Source: Bacteroidales bacterium UBA5197
GTDB lineage: Bacteria; Bacteroidota; Bacteroidia; Bacteroidales; Lentimicrobiaceae
Direction of reading: 5' to 3'
NCBI GenBank assembly: GCA_002412885.1
Contig: DHVX01000033.1
Span: 62,001-126,000 of the forward strand
DNA: 64,000 nucleotides
The translations under genes and the position numbers were made by a program. The notes below the pieces were generated by a model. That model did not search any database and was not told the DNA's origin. It saw nothing but the letters and a program-made list of their open reading frames with translations. Positions within the stretch are counted from its first letter, which is position 1. Every line of letters begins with the position of its first letter. Positions 17,587 to 27,464 of the stretch are shown here, one piece after another.

Positions 17587-19260
17587 TTATCTGATCACAC
17601 TTATCTTTTTGCTGCTAACTGCAGAACCGTTGTCCAAAACAATCATATAGATACCGGCAGGCCATGCAGAAGTGCTGATCTCAAGTTTTCGGGTTACATC
17701 AGATGCAGCCTGAACTTCATTGGAATATACAGCCTGACCTAGCTGGTTTACAATTTTGATTTTAATGGTTTGGTTACGTTCAGGTGTAAATTCAACAAAA
17801 ACCTGATTGGTGGCAGGATTCGGGTAAGTCTCAAAGTTTGTAATTGCAGGCATCGGATCGAATCCAACACTTACCACATCAAACTGTGCAGTGAGCATTT
17901 CGCCAAAGTTTGTTCCCTGAGCTACAGTAACCGATCCCGATGACAAACGAACAAATCCGGCCCCAAATGCACAGCACATGCCATTTGCTCCTGCGTCATA
18001 AACGAAGAACTCATAACAGCCATCGGCTTCAACCGAAACGTCGGTATTGATAACTGTATTTGCTTCGGTGTAAGGTCCGCCACTTGCCACAACTTCGCCT
18101 TCCATGTTTTTAATTTCCCAGGTGGTTTCTTCAGGGTAATTATCTGTCCGAACCTTAACAAGTAAAGCGCGCGTGGTGGTTAGTGCTGGTTCAAAAACAT
18201 GCAACAGTGTGTCGTTTTTTGCATATTCGTCGATTCCGCCATTGGTAGCACTGGCATAAACCTTAAGTGTATTACTCGCGAGAAGTTCGTATGGAATTCC
18301 CGGAATTTCAATAAGTTCTGACTCAAGAAGTTCCAGATTTCCGCTCCAGTTAAGGGTTTGAATTTCTTCGTTGTTAACCTGGTATTTCAATTCCAGCGAA
18401 GTAAGCGGAGTGTTTCCGTTGTTGCGGATGCGCAGAACAGGGTTCAGTTCAGGTGTACAATAACGGTCGGTCATATTGGTAAATTCCAGTACATCAACAT
18501 CATTGTCGTAAAGTGCCGTAAATGCACCTTCAGTGAGATTGCACGACTGATGTACTTCCTTTGTGATCGGATTCTGAACAAATGCTACAACACTCAACTG
18601 ATTGATGTTATAAACATTGGCCAATGGCCAGTATGATTCAATAATATGATAATCACCTACTGTGAGCGGAGTTGGTAAAGCAATACCGGTTTTTGTGGGG
18701 AGCAGTTTTTTCATGACATTGTAAAAGTCTTTCTCGCCATTTGATCCCGGAGGAGAATTGAAATGGATATGCTCCTCAATAACCGACATAAATGCGGATG
18801 CCTGCCCGGTTACCTCTGCCGTTACCTGAATTAACATGGTAACAAAAATAGTGTCGTTCGCTGGTGATAGACGCTGATAAACGCTTAATTCAAAAGGAGA
18901 AGGTACAGCATAACGTGCATTTACCGTATTTATGTTCCATCCTGAAGGGAACCCGTTGAAATAATTGCCATCCAGCACTGAATTCGGAACTCCGGTAACG
19001 CTGTAATAAGAAGTTCTGGCAGCATTGTCAGCTGGATTATGATTGTACATAGGGTCATATCCCGGCCAGCTGGTGTGGTAATTAATTGATGTAATTTTAT
19101 TCGGATTATTCACCAGCAGGGTGTGGATAGTTGGGTTCTGTGAAGCGCATGGACCACAACTTGCCTGAGTAAAATGCTCAAGCAGAACCAATCGCTGCGA
19201 TTGGGCTGACAAGCTCACTGCAAAAAGAAATGAGACGAAAATGAGGGTAATTTTTTTCAT
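17587..19260 (-). CDS. Omp28-like thioredoxin-fold protein with T9SS sorting domain
   Basis: The 557-residue protein has a signal peptide ending SLSAQ (about residue 20) and an N-terminal thioredoxin-like domain with a CGPC pair at 35-38 and a SVTGVPNSVLDG loop, the arrangement of Omp28-related proteins. Long beta-rich regions follow. The C-terminal about 75 residues form a type A T9SS sorting domain, with TYPNPATNQVFVEF, a central IKIKIVNQLGQAVY and a terminal PAGIYMIVLDNG. It is therefore likely exported, moved across the outer membrane by T9SS and anchored at the surface. The CGPC motif suggests a redox or disulfide role, but Omp28 function is not established. It is divergent from the RHS locus. 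Confidence 0.85.
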   Translation of the reverse strand: MKKITLIFVSFLFAVSLSAQSQRLVLLEHFTQASCGPCASQNPTIHTLLVNNPNKITSINYHTSWPGYDPMYNHNPADNAARTSYYSVTGVPNSVLDGNYFNGFPSGWNINTVNARYAVPSPFELSVYQRLSPANDTIFVTMLIQVTAEVTGQASAFMSVIEEHIHFNSPPGSNGEKDFYNVMKKLLPTKTGIALPTPLTVGDYHIIESYWPLANVYNINQLSVVAFVQNPITKEVHQSCNLTEGAFTALYDNDVDVLEFTNMTDRYCTPELNPVLRIRNNGNTPLTSLELKYQVNNEEIQTLNWSGNLELLESELIEIPGIPYELLASNTLKVYASATNGGIDEYAKNDTLLHVFEPALTTTRALLVKVRTDNYPEETTWEIKNMEGEVVASGGPYTEANTVINTDVSVEADGCYEFFVYDAGANGMCCAFGAGFVRLSSGSVTVAQGTNFGEMLTAQFDVVSVGFDPMPAITNFETYPNPATNQVFVEFTPERNQTIKIKIVNQLGQAVYSNEVQAASDVTRKLEISTSAWPAGIYMIVLDNGSAVSSKKISVIR

Positions 19261-19572
19261 GATTTATGATTTAGGTGTCGCAGATGCAAATATCTGCATT
19301 TTTAAATAGCAAAACACCGGTTGAATAGTTTTTAAAATATTTTTTGAAGATTACTTGCTTTTCAACCGCTAGTTATTCTAAATCAGGCATGTAATAAAAA
19401 AATGAATGCTTGCTATTGATCAAAAAAATGATAAGAGTACGCATGATTATAAAAGACATATTAATTGGTTATAAAGCAGAATAAAAAATAATGAGATATA
19501 ACTTATTATTATGACATAAATGAATGAATCAGGTTCATTTTTGCGATATAGATTTTTAGAAAACAACAGTAT
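19261..19572. other. divergent intergenic region before RHS locus
   Basis: This 312-bp AT-rich gap lies between the Omp28-like gene (leftward) and the small T9SS gene (rightward). It holds an inverted repeat GCAGAT/ATCTGC at 19280-19297, within which the minus strand reads GATATTTG, one base off a -7 box for the leftward gene. It also holds the first copy of the 43-bp repeat described separately. No ORF is supported. Confidence 0.45.
19320..19362 (+). repeat. 43-bp direct repeat, left copy
   Basis: This AT-rich segment matches 32797-32839 at 42 of 43 positions in the same orientation, the only difference being T versus A near the start. The two copies lie 13.5 kb apart, one on each side of the RHS array, each upstream of a rightward gene for a T9SS-sorted protein. 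It may be a shared promoter-proximal element or a recombination scar. Confidence 0.8.
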
Positions 19573-20019
19573 ATGAAAAAAATGAAAACTGCATTTGCAT
19601 TTATCGCAATGACCCTGATGCTTATTAACTTAGTTTCAGCACAAGATGTTAAACTTGATTATGATGAGACTGGCAATCGTACTCAAAGGTATAAAGTACT
19701 AAAGAGCAGCGAAGTTACCTTTGCTGATACTGCACTGATTAATCAACCTATAGTTGAAGATGTCATGATCTCGGGAAAGAAAACGAATGTATTTCCAAAT
19801 CCTGTTGGTAATCATCTTAACATTATTTTCTCAGGAGAACAAACAGAAAGTGGAACGGTCAATGTTCACCTTTACGATGTAAAAGGTAATCAATTATATA
19901 GTTCAACCACCACCCAAAATCTTCATCAAATTCCTATGCAGGATTATCCTGCCGGTTTCTATTTTCTCAGAATCAGCGATTCAGATAAAACAGAACAATG
20001 GAAAATTATCAAAAAGTAA
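19573..20019 (+). CDS. small T9SS-sorted protein with one YD-like repeat, upstream of RHS gene
   Basis: The 148-residue protein has a signal peptide ending LVSAQ (about residue 24). It then has a single RHS/YD-like unit (LDYDETGNRTQRY, about 28-40), a short linker, and a T9SS type A sorting domain over about the last 75 residues (VFPNPVGNHLNIIF, VHLYDVKGNQLY, PAGFYFLRIS). It consists of little besides one YD unit and an export/anchoring tail. The RHS gene starts 37 nt after its stop, so they are probably co-transcribed. The giant RHS protein ends in a toxin-like tip rather than a sorting domain, so this small protein could be a surface anchor or export partner; that role is inference. Confidence 0.75.
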   Translation: MKKMKTAFAFIAMTLMLINLVSAQDVKLDYDETGNRTQRYKVLKSSEVTFADTALINQPIVEDVMISGKKTNVFPNPVGNHLNIIFSGEQTESGTVNVHLYDVKGNQLYSSTTTQNLHQIPMQDYPAGFYFLRISDSDKTEQWKIIKK

Positions 20020-20056
20020 ATAAATCCTTCAATCACATTAATCAATCCATAGCAAG

Positions 20057-23000
20057 ATGAAATCAATTCTGATCACTTTCTTTTTATATTCTGCATTTAT
20101 TTTGAATTTGAATGCACAGGACTATCTTGGTTCTATTAATCAAAAAGATGAAAACGGATATACAGCAGGAACAATTAGCGGTAGTCTAAGCGTTAGCCCC
20201 GGCGGAGCTGCTTCTTATGTTGTACCAATAGAATTACCTGAAGGAAGAATGGGAATGACACCACAATTGGCTCTATCTTACAGCAGCCAGGGTGAATACG
20301 GACTTCTGGGAAAAGGATGGTCTCTCAGCGGGTGGTCGTATATTGCTAGAGCCGGAGAAAATCTTTATTACGATGATAAACAAAGTAGTGTAAACTTTGC
20401 CGGCGATGGTTTTACCATTGATGGGGCAAGAATGATAAGAACGAGTGAGTCTGATAAAGGCAGTGTAATATATCGGACAGAAACTGATATTTTTGCTAAA
20501 ATAGTTCATTTAAATACTCAGGAAAAAGACACAAAGGATGTATCATATTTCATGGTTTATACAAAAGACGGCCTTACAAAAACTTATGGATCTTCCAATA
20601 ATTCGAAGCAGGTTTATGGCTCTCATGATAAACCCGCTATACGCTACCATTTAAACAAGGTTGAAGATTCCAAAGGTAATTTTATTGAGTATAACTACCA
20701 GCGAGAAATTGAAAAAGGTGAAGTGAGGTTAAAGCAAATTTTATATACAGGTAATGAAAAGGTTGCTGGAGATGCAGGAAAGGAATATTATTCTATTAAT
20801 TTTCTTTATAATGCAGATCAACTTGAATTGGGAAATATGGTTACTTCATATTTTAACAAAGAAAGTGATTTGTATGCATATAAAGTTACTGGTTTGTTGA
20901 AAGAGATTGAAATCAGATACGGGGCTACTCAAATTAAAAAATACCAGATTCAATATAGTAAGGAGGGTGATTTGGAGTATCCATATTTAACAGGCATTGA
21001 GCTATTTGCGGGCAATGAAAAAATGAACCCGCTTAAATTTACCTGGAATCATCCAGTAAATAATACTCTTGATAATTTCTTCTACAGAAAAGATAATTTT
21101 TCCCCTAATTATTCCTATAATCAAAAAAATAAGTATCTGAAAGATGATCTAGACTTTGATGGGAAGGATGACATTATTGAAGTTGGTAATTTTGGTCAAA
21201 TAAATGATTGGGATGATAAGGGTACTTACATTCGCTTAGGAAAAACATTGAGCATTCGGAAAAAGTTGGATGATTATACAGGGCAGTATAACAAAGAGAA
21301 GGAAGTTTACCTGATTGATTTTAACGGTGATGGTGAAAAGGAATTATTCATAGACGGAAAGGTTTACAATTTCGATTTCAGTTTGCCGTCATATTTGATT
21401 CAACGGCTTGATAAACCAACAACGGGGGAATTTTTGATTAAGCATATTGGAGATTTTAATGGTGATGGTATTCAGGACGTAATAGTAAAGCAAGATGCGA
21501 TTTACAATGTTTATTTTGGAAATTCAAACATCGCGCAAGGTTACAGTAATAAATATGAGATTGAAAATTACGGCATTGTTTCTGATGCAATTGCCTGCCT
21601 ACCTGGTGACTTTATTGGAAAGGGAACAACCAATTTCTGCATTGTTGGATCAGATTATTCGTTTTCAGTTTACGAATTAGAAAAAAGTGATTCTAGATAC
21701 GCTTTCTCACTTCATTCAGTAAATGCAAGTTTATTAACGCAAATATATCGATTAGCCGGTATAACTCCTGGTGATTTTAACGGGGATGGTAAGACCGATG
21801 TTTTAGTTTCTTATCGTGAGTTTTCTACAAATGATAAAACCAAAATTTTATATAGTTATGGAAAAGGTTTTGATTCACACGATATTACACCTTATACACC
21901 ATTAATTGACGATTTTGATCAATCGGGCTATCACGAGGTTACAGATATTAATAACGACGGGATAAGTGATATAGTTTTTTGCATATCGGAAAATAACTAT
22001 TATGGATCTAATGGGGTTTACAAACTTATAGTACGCAAATACATTAAGAAACCAAATGTTTCCGGAGGGTTTGTAATGACTGAGGTTTCCGAAGACAGTA
22101 AATATATCAGTCCACAAGGAGGCGATGAGTTTTTTGATGATGGATTTATTTTAGGTGATTTTACCGGAACAGGTAATTTTGATTGCTTCAGAAGTTTTTG
22201 CTTTTTTAATCTGGATTTTCTACCTAGGGATGCTGGAAGAGTGAGTGAGATATTCAGCTCTAATTCGACTATTCAACCAATTGATGCCATTACTCAAATC
22301 ACTGATGGTTTTGGGAAAACAGACAAAATAGTTTACAAAAAATACATACCTGGAATTACCGATACCAAATTCCCGATAACCAATTTTAATCAGGCATTTT
22401 ATGTGGTTGACCAAATTGAAGCAGATCTCAGCAAAACTGTTCCGGTGCAGAAATATACATACAAGAATATGCTCGCTCATGCACAGGGAAAAGGCTTGCT
22501 TGGTTTTGAATACACTGCTGTTGATGATTTGATTAACAATACATTAAGCGAAGTAAGAAACGTTGTATATAATAGCAGTGAGCAGGGTGATCAGTATAGG
22601 CCAGTTGTTTTCCTTTACCCCGAAAGCAGTGTGGTTACATATTTGGATGAAAATCTGGTTACTAAAAAAATAAGTGAAAGCAGCAGCGAGATAACCATTA
22701 AAAGAACCTGCGAAAATGACCTCTTCAATCATTTTGAAAACCTGATTCACATACCAGTTGTCACCCTTAGTGTAAGTCAAAATTGGGATATTGACGACAA
22801 CAATACCTATATTGGTTGCAATGTACAGGTGCAAAGCATCAACGACATTGATTTATATGGCAATAACAAGAAAATTGTTTCTTATGCCGATGAGTCAAAA
22901 ATGTCGAACTTCCCCGGGCTGGAATCAGATTATAGTTGGGTTGAAATAGTAGAAACAAGTTATGTAACACCCGACGACAATGACCTGGCAAACTGGATTA

Positions 23001-26000
23001 TTTCCCGGCCCGAAAAAATTAAAGCTACATCAAAACACCATCCAAGAAGTGGGGATTGCAAACAACCAGAATCCCATTTTAGTGTTACAAATTTTATATA
23101 CTACCCCAAAGAGCATGAGCATTATCCTCTTTTGCAATTCAAAAAAGAATCACCTTTGGGTAATGCTGACCTGGAAACATCTGCTGAGTTTGACTATGAT
23201 GATTTTGGCAATGTTATAAAAAAGACAATAACTACTCCTGAGGATCCCGAGGAGCCTAATATTAACAGAGTAAAAATTACGGAATACACCTATAACCCCG
23301 ATGCGAATTACCGGGGACGATTTCTTACTGAAGAAAAAGTGATAGCTGGTAGTGCTGGTAATGATATGATTACACGATACGATTATTATATTAATACCGG
23401 GGCTTTAAAAACACTAACCGACATCAATGGTTTAACTACTACCTTTGGTTATGATGCATTTGGCAAGAAAGATCTCACCACTTTGCCTGATGGAACGAGC
23501 ATGATTTCCATTGTAGGGTGGAGTAAAGGAATGGAAGATGCCCCTGAAAATGCCCTGTTTTGTATTGCAAAAGGGAAACAACTGGCAAACAGTTCTATAA
23601 TTTGGAATAAAGAAGTAGTTTTCTTTGATAAGTTACAACGTGCATTAAGATCAGTTTCATTGAATCTTTCTTCTAAGTTTGTTTACTCATCTAAAGAATA
23701 CGATGAATTTGGAAGACTAAGCCGGGTTTCAGAGCCCTATTTTAAAACCAGTGAAGCATCACTTTATACAAGTTACAAATATGACAGAGCAGGAAGAAAT
23801 TTTGCCACAATTACTCCAACTGGTGCCATAATAACGACCGAATCTAAAGGTCGTGTAACCACAGTAACCAACGATGCTACCGGAAACTGGAGCGAAAAAG
23901 AAGTGAATATCAAAGGAATGCCCATAAGGATCAACGATAAAACCAATGGTAATATAGAGTTTTGTTACGATGCTGCCGGGCGAGAAACTGCTGTAAAAAA
24001 GTATGGATTATTGACAACATTCACATACGATGATTTTGGAAATAGAGAAGAAATTAATGACCCCGATGCCGGAGTTACTTTTACTGAATATAACAAACAA
24101 AACCAGATTGATAACTCTACTGATGCCCGAAAGAACAGGCTTGAGTTTAAACACGATCATCTTGGCCGGCTCTGGAAAAGGAAAAATATTACTGACAACG
24201 ATGAAGTTGAGTACATATACTACGACAAGTCGAACGAAGATGGTTTCGGAAAACTTAAATACATAATAAAGAAAGACCTGAGTACAGGAGTCGAAATTCA
24301 TAAAACTGAATTTATTTACGACAACCTTGAAAGAATTTCTACAAGAAAAGAATATATTGACAGCGAAATTTATACCTTTGTTTACAATTATAATTCCAGT
24401 TCAGGTGAATTGGAGTATTACCAGTATCCAACAGGATACAGAATTAAGTACCGGTATAACAATGATGGTTATATGAACATGGTTGAAGATGTATCCACCG
24501 GTTTAATGTTATGGAACGCCCTTGACAATAATGCAAGAGGGCAGTTAACTGATTTTAGCCTGGGTAATGGGCTTTACACCCAAAACCAATTCGACCAGTA
24601 TGGTTTCCCACGAAGGATTACCACGACAGACTTTAATAAAAAGCAATTTATTAAACCTTATTCAGAAAGCCCTGAAACTGCACCTGATGCAATACCGGAA
24701 ACCATACAGGATAATACGCATTATTTCAATATTCATAATGGAAATTTAATGCAGAAGTGGGATTTATATGACGAGAATAAATGGTTCTGCGAAAAATACG
24801 AGTACGATCCTGTGCTTAATGAACGTCTTACAAAGTGGTACAAATATCCGGGTGGAGTAGAGTATAGCATCAACTACAGCAATTCTGGCAACATCAACAA
24901 TAAAACCGGCATTACCGTTCCCGGTGGTAGTTATAATTATGGTTCAAATGCAGGGCCACATGCGGTAACAGGTATAACCGGCGCCACTCAGGATTACATA
25001 GGTGCAAATGCCCATTACATGCAGAATGTATCTTACAACGGTATTAATATGCCTTATTATATGCACCAGATGCCTCAGTCAGGAGGTTTTAAAATGGATC
25101 GCATAAGAATTACCTATGGCAATGGCGACCAAAGAGTTAAAACCGAGTTTAGCACGGTTTATGAACATTACGTTGAAACTGACACCCGTTATTATTTTGG
25201 TGATTTTGAGGTAGAGAAAAAACACAATTCATCCGATAAAGTCTATTACCACTACCTTGCTGGTACTAATGGCGTTTTTGCCATTATGAAATGGAAAGGA
25301 GTAGAAGACCTTTCAATTTACTATATCCATCCCGATTATCTTGGTTCATTGCAAGTTATAAGCGATGAGTATGGCAATAAGATTGAGCAAATGAGCTTCG
25401 ACCCATGGGGTCGCCGCCGCAATCCTGCCGATGGCACATTCACCAATTTGCCAACCACTTTCCTGTTTACGCGCGGCTTTACCGGGCATGAGCACTACGA
25501 TAAGTTTGGTCTGATAAACATGAATGCCCGCCTATACGACCCATTCCTTGGCCGTTTTCTCTCACCCGACCCGCAAGTACAAGCACCCGGCTATGGCCAA
25601 AACTACAACCGCTACACCTACGCGTTAAATAACCCGCTGAAATACACGGATCCGGATGGGGAGTTTGTGCATTTGATCTTAGGTGCAATAATTGGCGGTT
25701 ATATCAATTTAGCCATGAATGCCCATAAAGTTGATAATTTTTGGCAAGCATTAGGCTACTTTGGTATTGGCGCTGCTGCTGGGGCATTGTCGGCTGGAGT
25801 TAGTATAGGTGTCAGTGCTGCAATAGCAGGCGCTGGTGCAACGGGTGTTGCTGGAGCATCATTTGCAACAGGTTTCCTAGGTACTTCTAGTGCAATCTCA
25901 ACAGGGTTTTTATCTGGCTTTGTTTCAGGAAGTGCTGCAGGATTAACGAGTGGTTTTGTTTCAGGTTTTGGGAATGGTGCTTTAACCACCGGAAACCTCG

Positions 26001-26524
26001 CAGGTGCTTTTAGAACAGGAATTGATTATGCATGGAAAGGTGCTATTTCGGGTGGAATAATAGGTGGTACACTTGGAGGAATAGATGCAAGAAAAAATGA
26101 TCTTAACTTTTGGACTGGCTCAAAAAAACAAAATATATTGTTTGCTTTAAAAGAGAATGGCAAAGTTGTTTATACTTCTGAAGCGGATATAGATCGAATA
26201 TCAAACGGGTATAGTAGTGTTAATAAATTGCCAGATCACTACAAAACATTTGTAACGCAGGAAAATCCTTTCATAGATTTCAGCGAAGTTGATCAATTAT
26301 CTTTCAATATCCCAAAAAGGATAGATTTTGTTGCATCTAAGGTTTTTGCACCTAGGGGTAATGTTTTTTTCCTTGAAACAAGGATAGAAAAAAATATTTT
26401 TACAATGACTTTCTTTCCTGGGGAAGATTTTCCAAAATTTTATCTTTTATTTGGTACTCGATATCCTACTGTTGATCATTTTGGTGACTTATTTCATTCA
26501 CGTCTAATAAAATGGCCATGGTAA
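20057..26524 (+). CDS. SpvB/FG-GAP/RHS polymorphic toxin with variable C-terminal tip
   Basis: The protein has 2155 residues. A signal peptide ends LNLNAQ (about 21). A SpvB/TcB-like N-terminal domain follows (SVSPGGAASYVVPIELPEG near 50), then FG-GAP/VCBS calcium-binding repeats at about 370-690 (DFNGDGIQDV, DFNGDGKTDV, DINNDGISDI). A TcB-like middle region and many YD/RHS repeats (YDEFGRLSRV, YDRAGRNF, YDAAGRET) extend from about 1050. The RHS core is at about 1755-1870, closing with PLKYTDPDGEF, the region where RHS shells normally cut off the tip. A Gly/Ala-rich hydrophobic stretch (about 1870-2015), the motif FWTG at 2018-2021 and a tip of about 134 residues follow. The tip matches no family I recognise. 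The putative immunity gene overlaps the stop. Exported delivery of a toxic tip is inferred from architecture. Confidence 0.85.
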   Translation: MKSILITFFLYSAFILNLNAQDYLGSINQKDENGYTAGTISGSLSVSPGGAASYVVPIELPEGRMGMTPQLALSYSSQGEYGLLGKGWSLSGWSYIARAGENLYYDDKQSSVNFAGDGFTIDGARMIRTSESDKGSVIYRTETDIFAKIVHLNTQEKDTKDVSYFMVYTKDGLTKTYGSSNNSKQVYGSHDKPAIRYHLNKVEDSKGNFIEYNYQREIEKGEVRLKQILYTGNEKVAGDAGKEYYSINFLYNADQLELGNMVTSYFNKESDLYAYKVTGLLKEIEIRYGATQIKKYQIQYSKEGDLEYPYLTGIELFAGNEKMNPLKFTWNHPVNNTLDNFFYRKDNFSPNYSYNQKNKYLKDDLDFDGKDDIIEVGNFGQINDWDDKGTYIRLGKTLSIRKKLDDYTGQYNKEKEVYLIDFNGDGEKELFIDGKVYNFDFSLPSYLIQRLDKPTTGEFLIKHIGDFNGDGIQDVIVKQDAIYNVYFGNSNIAQGYSNKYEIENYGIVSDAIACLPGDFIGKGTTNFCIVGSDYSFSVYELEKSDSRYAFSLHSVNASLLTQIYRLAGITPGDFNGDGKTDVLVSYREFSTNDKTKILYSYGKGFDSHDITPYTPLIDDFDQSGYHEVTDINNDGISDIVFCISENNYYGSNGVYKLIVRKYIKKPNVSGGFVMTEVSEDSKYISPQGGDEFFDDGFILGDFTGTGNFDCFRSFCFFNLDFLPRDAGRVSEIFSSNSTIQPIDAITQITDGFGKTDKIVYKKYIPGITDTKFPITNFNQAFYVVDQIEADLSKTVPVQKYTYKNMLAHAQGKGLLGFEYTAVDDLINNTLSEVRNVVYNSSEQGDQYRPVVFLYPESSVVTYLDENLVTKKISESSSEITIKRTCENDLFNHFENLIHIPVVTLSVSQNWDIDDNNTYIGCNVQVQSINDIDLYGNNKKIVSYADESKMSNFPGLESDYSWVEIVETSYVTPDDNDLANWIISRPEKIKATSKHHPRSGDCKQPESHFSVTNFIYYPKEHEHYPLLQFKKESPLGNADLETSAEFDYDDFGNVIKKTITTPEDPEEPNINRVKITEYTYNPDANYRGRFLTEEKVIAGSAGNDMITRYDYYINTGALKTLTDINGLTTTFGYDAFGKKDLTTLPDGTSMISIVGWSKGMEDAPENALFCIAKGKQLANSSIIWNKEVVFFDKLQRALRSVSLNLSSKFVYSSKEYDEFGRLSRVSEPYFKTSEASLYTSYKYDRAGRNFATITPTGAIITTESKGRVTTVTNDATGNWSEKEVNIKGMPIRINDKTNGNIEFCYDAAGRETAVKKYGLLTTFTYDDFGNREEINDPDAGVTFTEYNKQNQIDNSTDARKNRLEFKHDHLGRLWKRKNITDNDEVEYIYYDKSNEDGFGKLKYIIKKDLSTGVEIHKTEFIYDNLERISTRKEYIDSEIYTFVYNYNSSSGELEYYQYPTGYRIKYRYNNDGYMNMVEDVSTGLMLWNALDNNARGQLTDFSLGNGLYTQNQFDQYGFPRRITTTDFNKKQFIKPYSESPETAPDAIPETIQDNTHYFNIHNGNLMQKWDLYDENKWFCEKYEYDPVLNERLTKWYKYPGGVEYSINYSNSGNINNKTGITVPGGSYNYGSNAGPHAVTGITGATQDYIGANAHYMQNVSYNGINMPYYMHQMPQSGGFKMDRIRITYGNGDQRVKTEFSTVYEHYVETDTRYYFGDFEVEKKHNSSDKVYYHYLAGTNGVFAIMKWKGVEDLSIYYIHPDYLGSLQVISDEYGNKIEQMSFDPWGRRRNPADGTFTNLPTTFLFTRGFTGHEHYDKFGLINMNARLYDPFLGRFLSPDPQVQAPGYGQNYNRYTYALNNPLKYTDPDGEFVHLILGAIIGGYINLAMNAHKVDNFWQALGYFGIGAAAGALSAGVSIGVSAAIAGAGATGVAGASFATGFLGTSSAISTGFLSGFVSGSAAGLTSGFVSGFGNGALTTGNLAGAFRTGIDYAWKGAISGGIIGGTLGGIDARKNDLNFWTGSKKQNILFALKENGKVVYTSEADIDRISNGYSSVNKLPDHYKTFVTQENPFIDFSEVDQLSFNIPKRIDFVASKVFAPRGNVFFLETRIEKNIFTMTFFPGEDFPKFYLLFGTRYPTVDHFGDLFHSRLIKWPW
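24344..25666 (+). repeat. RHS repeat/core segment, parental copy of the cassette repeats
   Basis: This 1.3-kb part of the large RHS gene recurs at 29115-30437 (offset 4771 bp), where I count seven residue differences in about 440. Its last about 240 bp also recur at 27588-27824 (offset 2170 bp). All copies share orientation and reading frame, so homologous recombination would create in-frame tip fusions. Confidence 0.9.
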
Positions 26525-27351
26525 AACTAAAAATGTATTGTTGTGTTGCTTTAACACTCCTTTGTTGCCCTATATATGGTCAAATATCTGATCTTCCTGA
26601 GAAAGGCGCTGCTCTCACTCAAAAAATCACAGGTAAATATGACAAATTTGTTTTTAAATGCGATACTGCCTTGTTTAGCTATACGGCAATTTATCCAACT
26701 GAGTGGGGTTTAAAGTTGGTGCAGGATTTTATTGATCCTGAGAATAGTCAGACCTCATCACTTTTTTTGACAGTAAACGATAGTTTAAAATTAACTGAGT
26801 ATGTTGTTAACACCAAAATAGACACTTTAACTATTGTGGATTGGAGGAACTGTGATACTTTTAACAATGAAAACAATATTTCAGTACTTGAGCAAAAGGC
26901 AATTTACTCCTACATCTTACACCAATTTAAAGAATTCGGGATTTCGCAGGAAGGTTTTCCTTGTGTCAGGTTGTTAGTCCGGGAGGGAGCTTCCTTTGGT
27001 TCCTATAAATGGAGTTTGTATAAAATTAATTTTCGAAATGATTCAATTGCATTTTTAAAACAAGTGATAAAACTGGATAATAAAAGTCTGGAAACAAGTA
27101 TAATAACTGACGAATTTCTTGACCAAAATGACCATAAATTAAGGAACCTGAAAATAAATCTAAAGAAGCTTCAATCATTCAATAGCGTTGAAATACTTAA
27201 TTCTGTTTCCCGTTATGATCATTATCCGTTTTTGTTGGAATATTTTGATGGTTCTGAAAGTAAAGTATTTATTTATAGTAATAAGAAGGACTTAGATAAG
27301 GATTTCAGGCGTGTTAATGGCAAAGTAATTAACCTGATTTTGAATATGTAA
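26512..27351 (+). CDS. putative exported immunity protein for RHS tip 1
   Basis: The 279-residue product begins with a signal peptide (VALTLLCCPIYGQ; cleavage near residue 25). The mature protein has no family I recognise; it is a mixed alpha/beta, Lys/Asp-rich sequence without catalytic motifs. The ATG at 26512 lies within the last codons of the RHS gene (13-nt overlap; an alternative ATG at 26518 overlaps by 7), so translation is probably coupled. That position, directly after a variable toxin tip, is where immunity genes of polymorphic toxins lie. A signal peptide would place it in the periplasm or at the outer membrane, suggesting the toxin acts there. Confidence 0.6.
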   Translation: MAMVKLKMYCCVALTLLCCPIYGQISDLPEKGAALTQKITGKYDKFVFKCDTALFSYTAIYPTEWGLKLVQDFIDPENSQTSSLFLTVNDSLKLTEYVVNTKIDTLTIVDWRNCDTFNNENNISVLEQKAIYSYILHQFKEFGISQEGFPCVRLLVREGASFGSYKWSLYKINFRNDSIAFLKQVIKLDNKSLETSIITDEFLDQNDHKLRNLKINLKKLQSFNSVEILNSVSRYDHYPFLLEYFDGSESKVFIYSNKKDLDKDFRRVNGKVINLILNM

Positions 27352-27464
27352 TATTTAGTTTACGTGGATACCCATGAAAATTCACATTTTAAGAGTAGTT
27401 GTGATTTTTTAATAATTACTGATCAGTGAATTTTTGTGTATTTTTATCCCGCAAATTCAAACTC

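Noticed and set aside
25756..25989. antisense ORF opposite the pretoxin region of the large RHS gene
   Set aside because: Same effect of Gly/Ala codons as in cassette 3.
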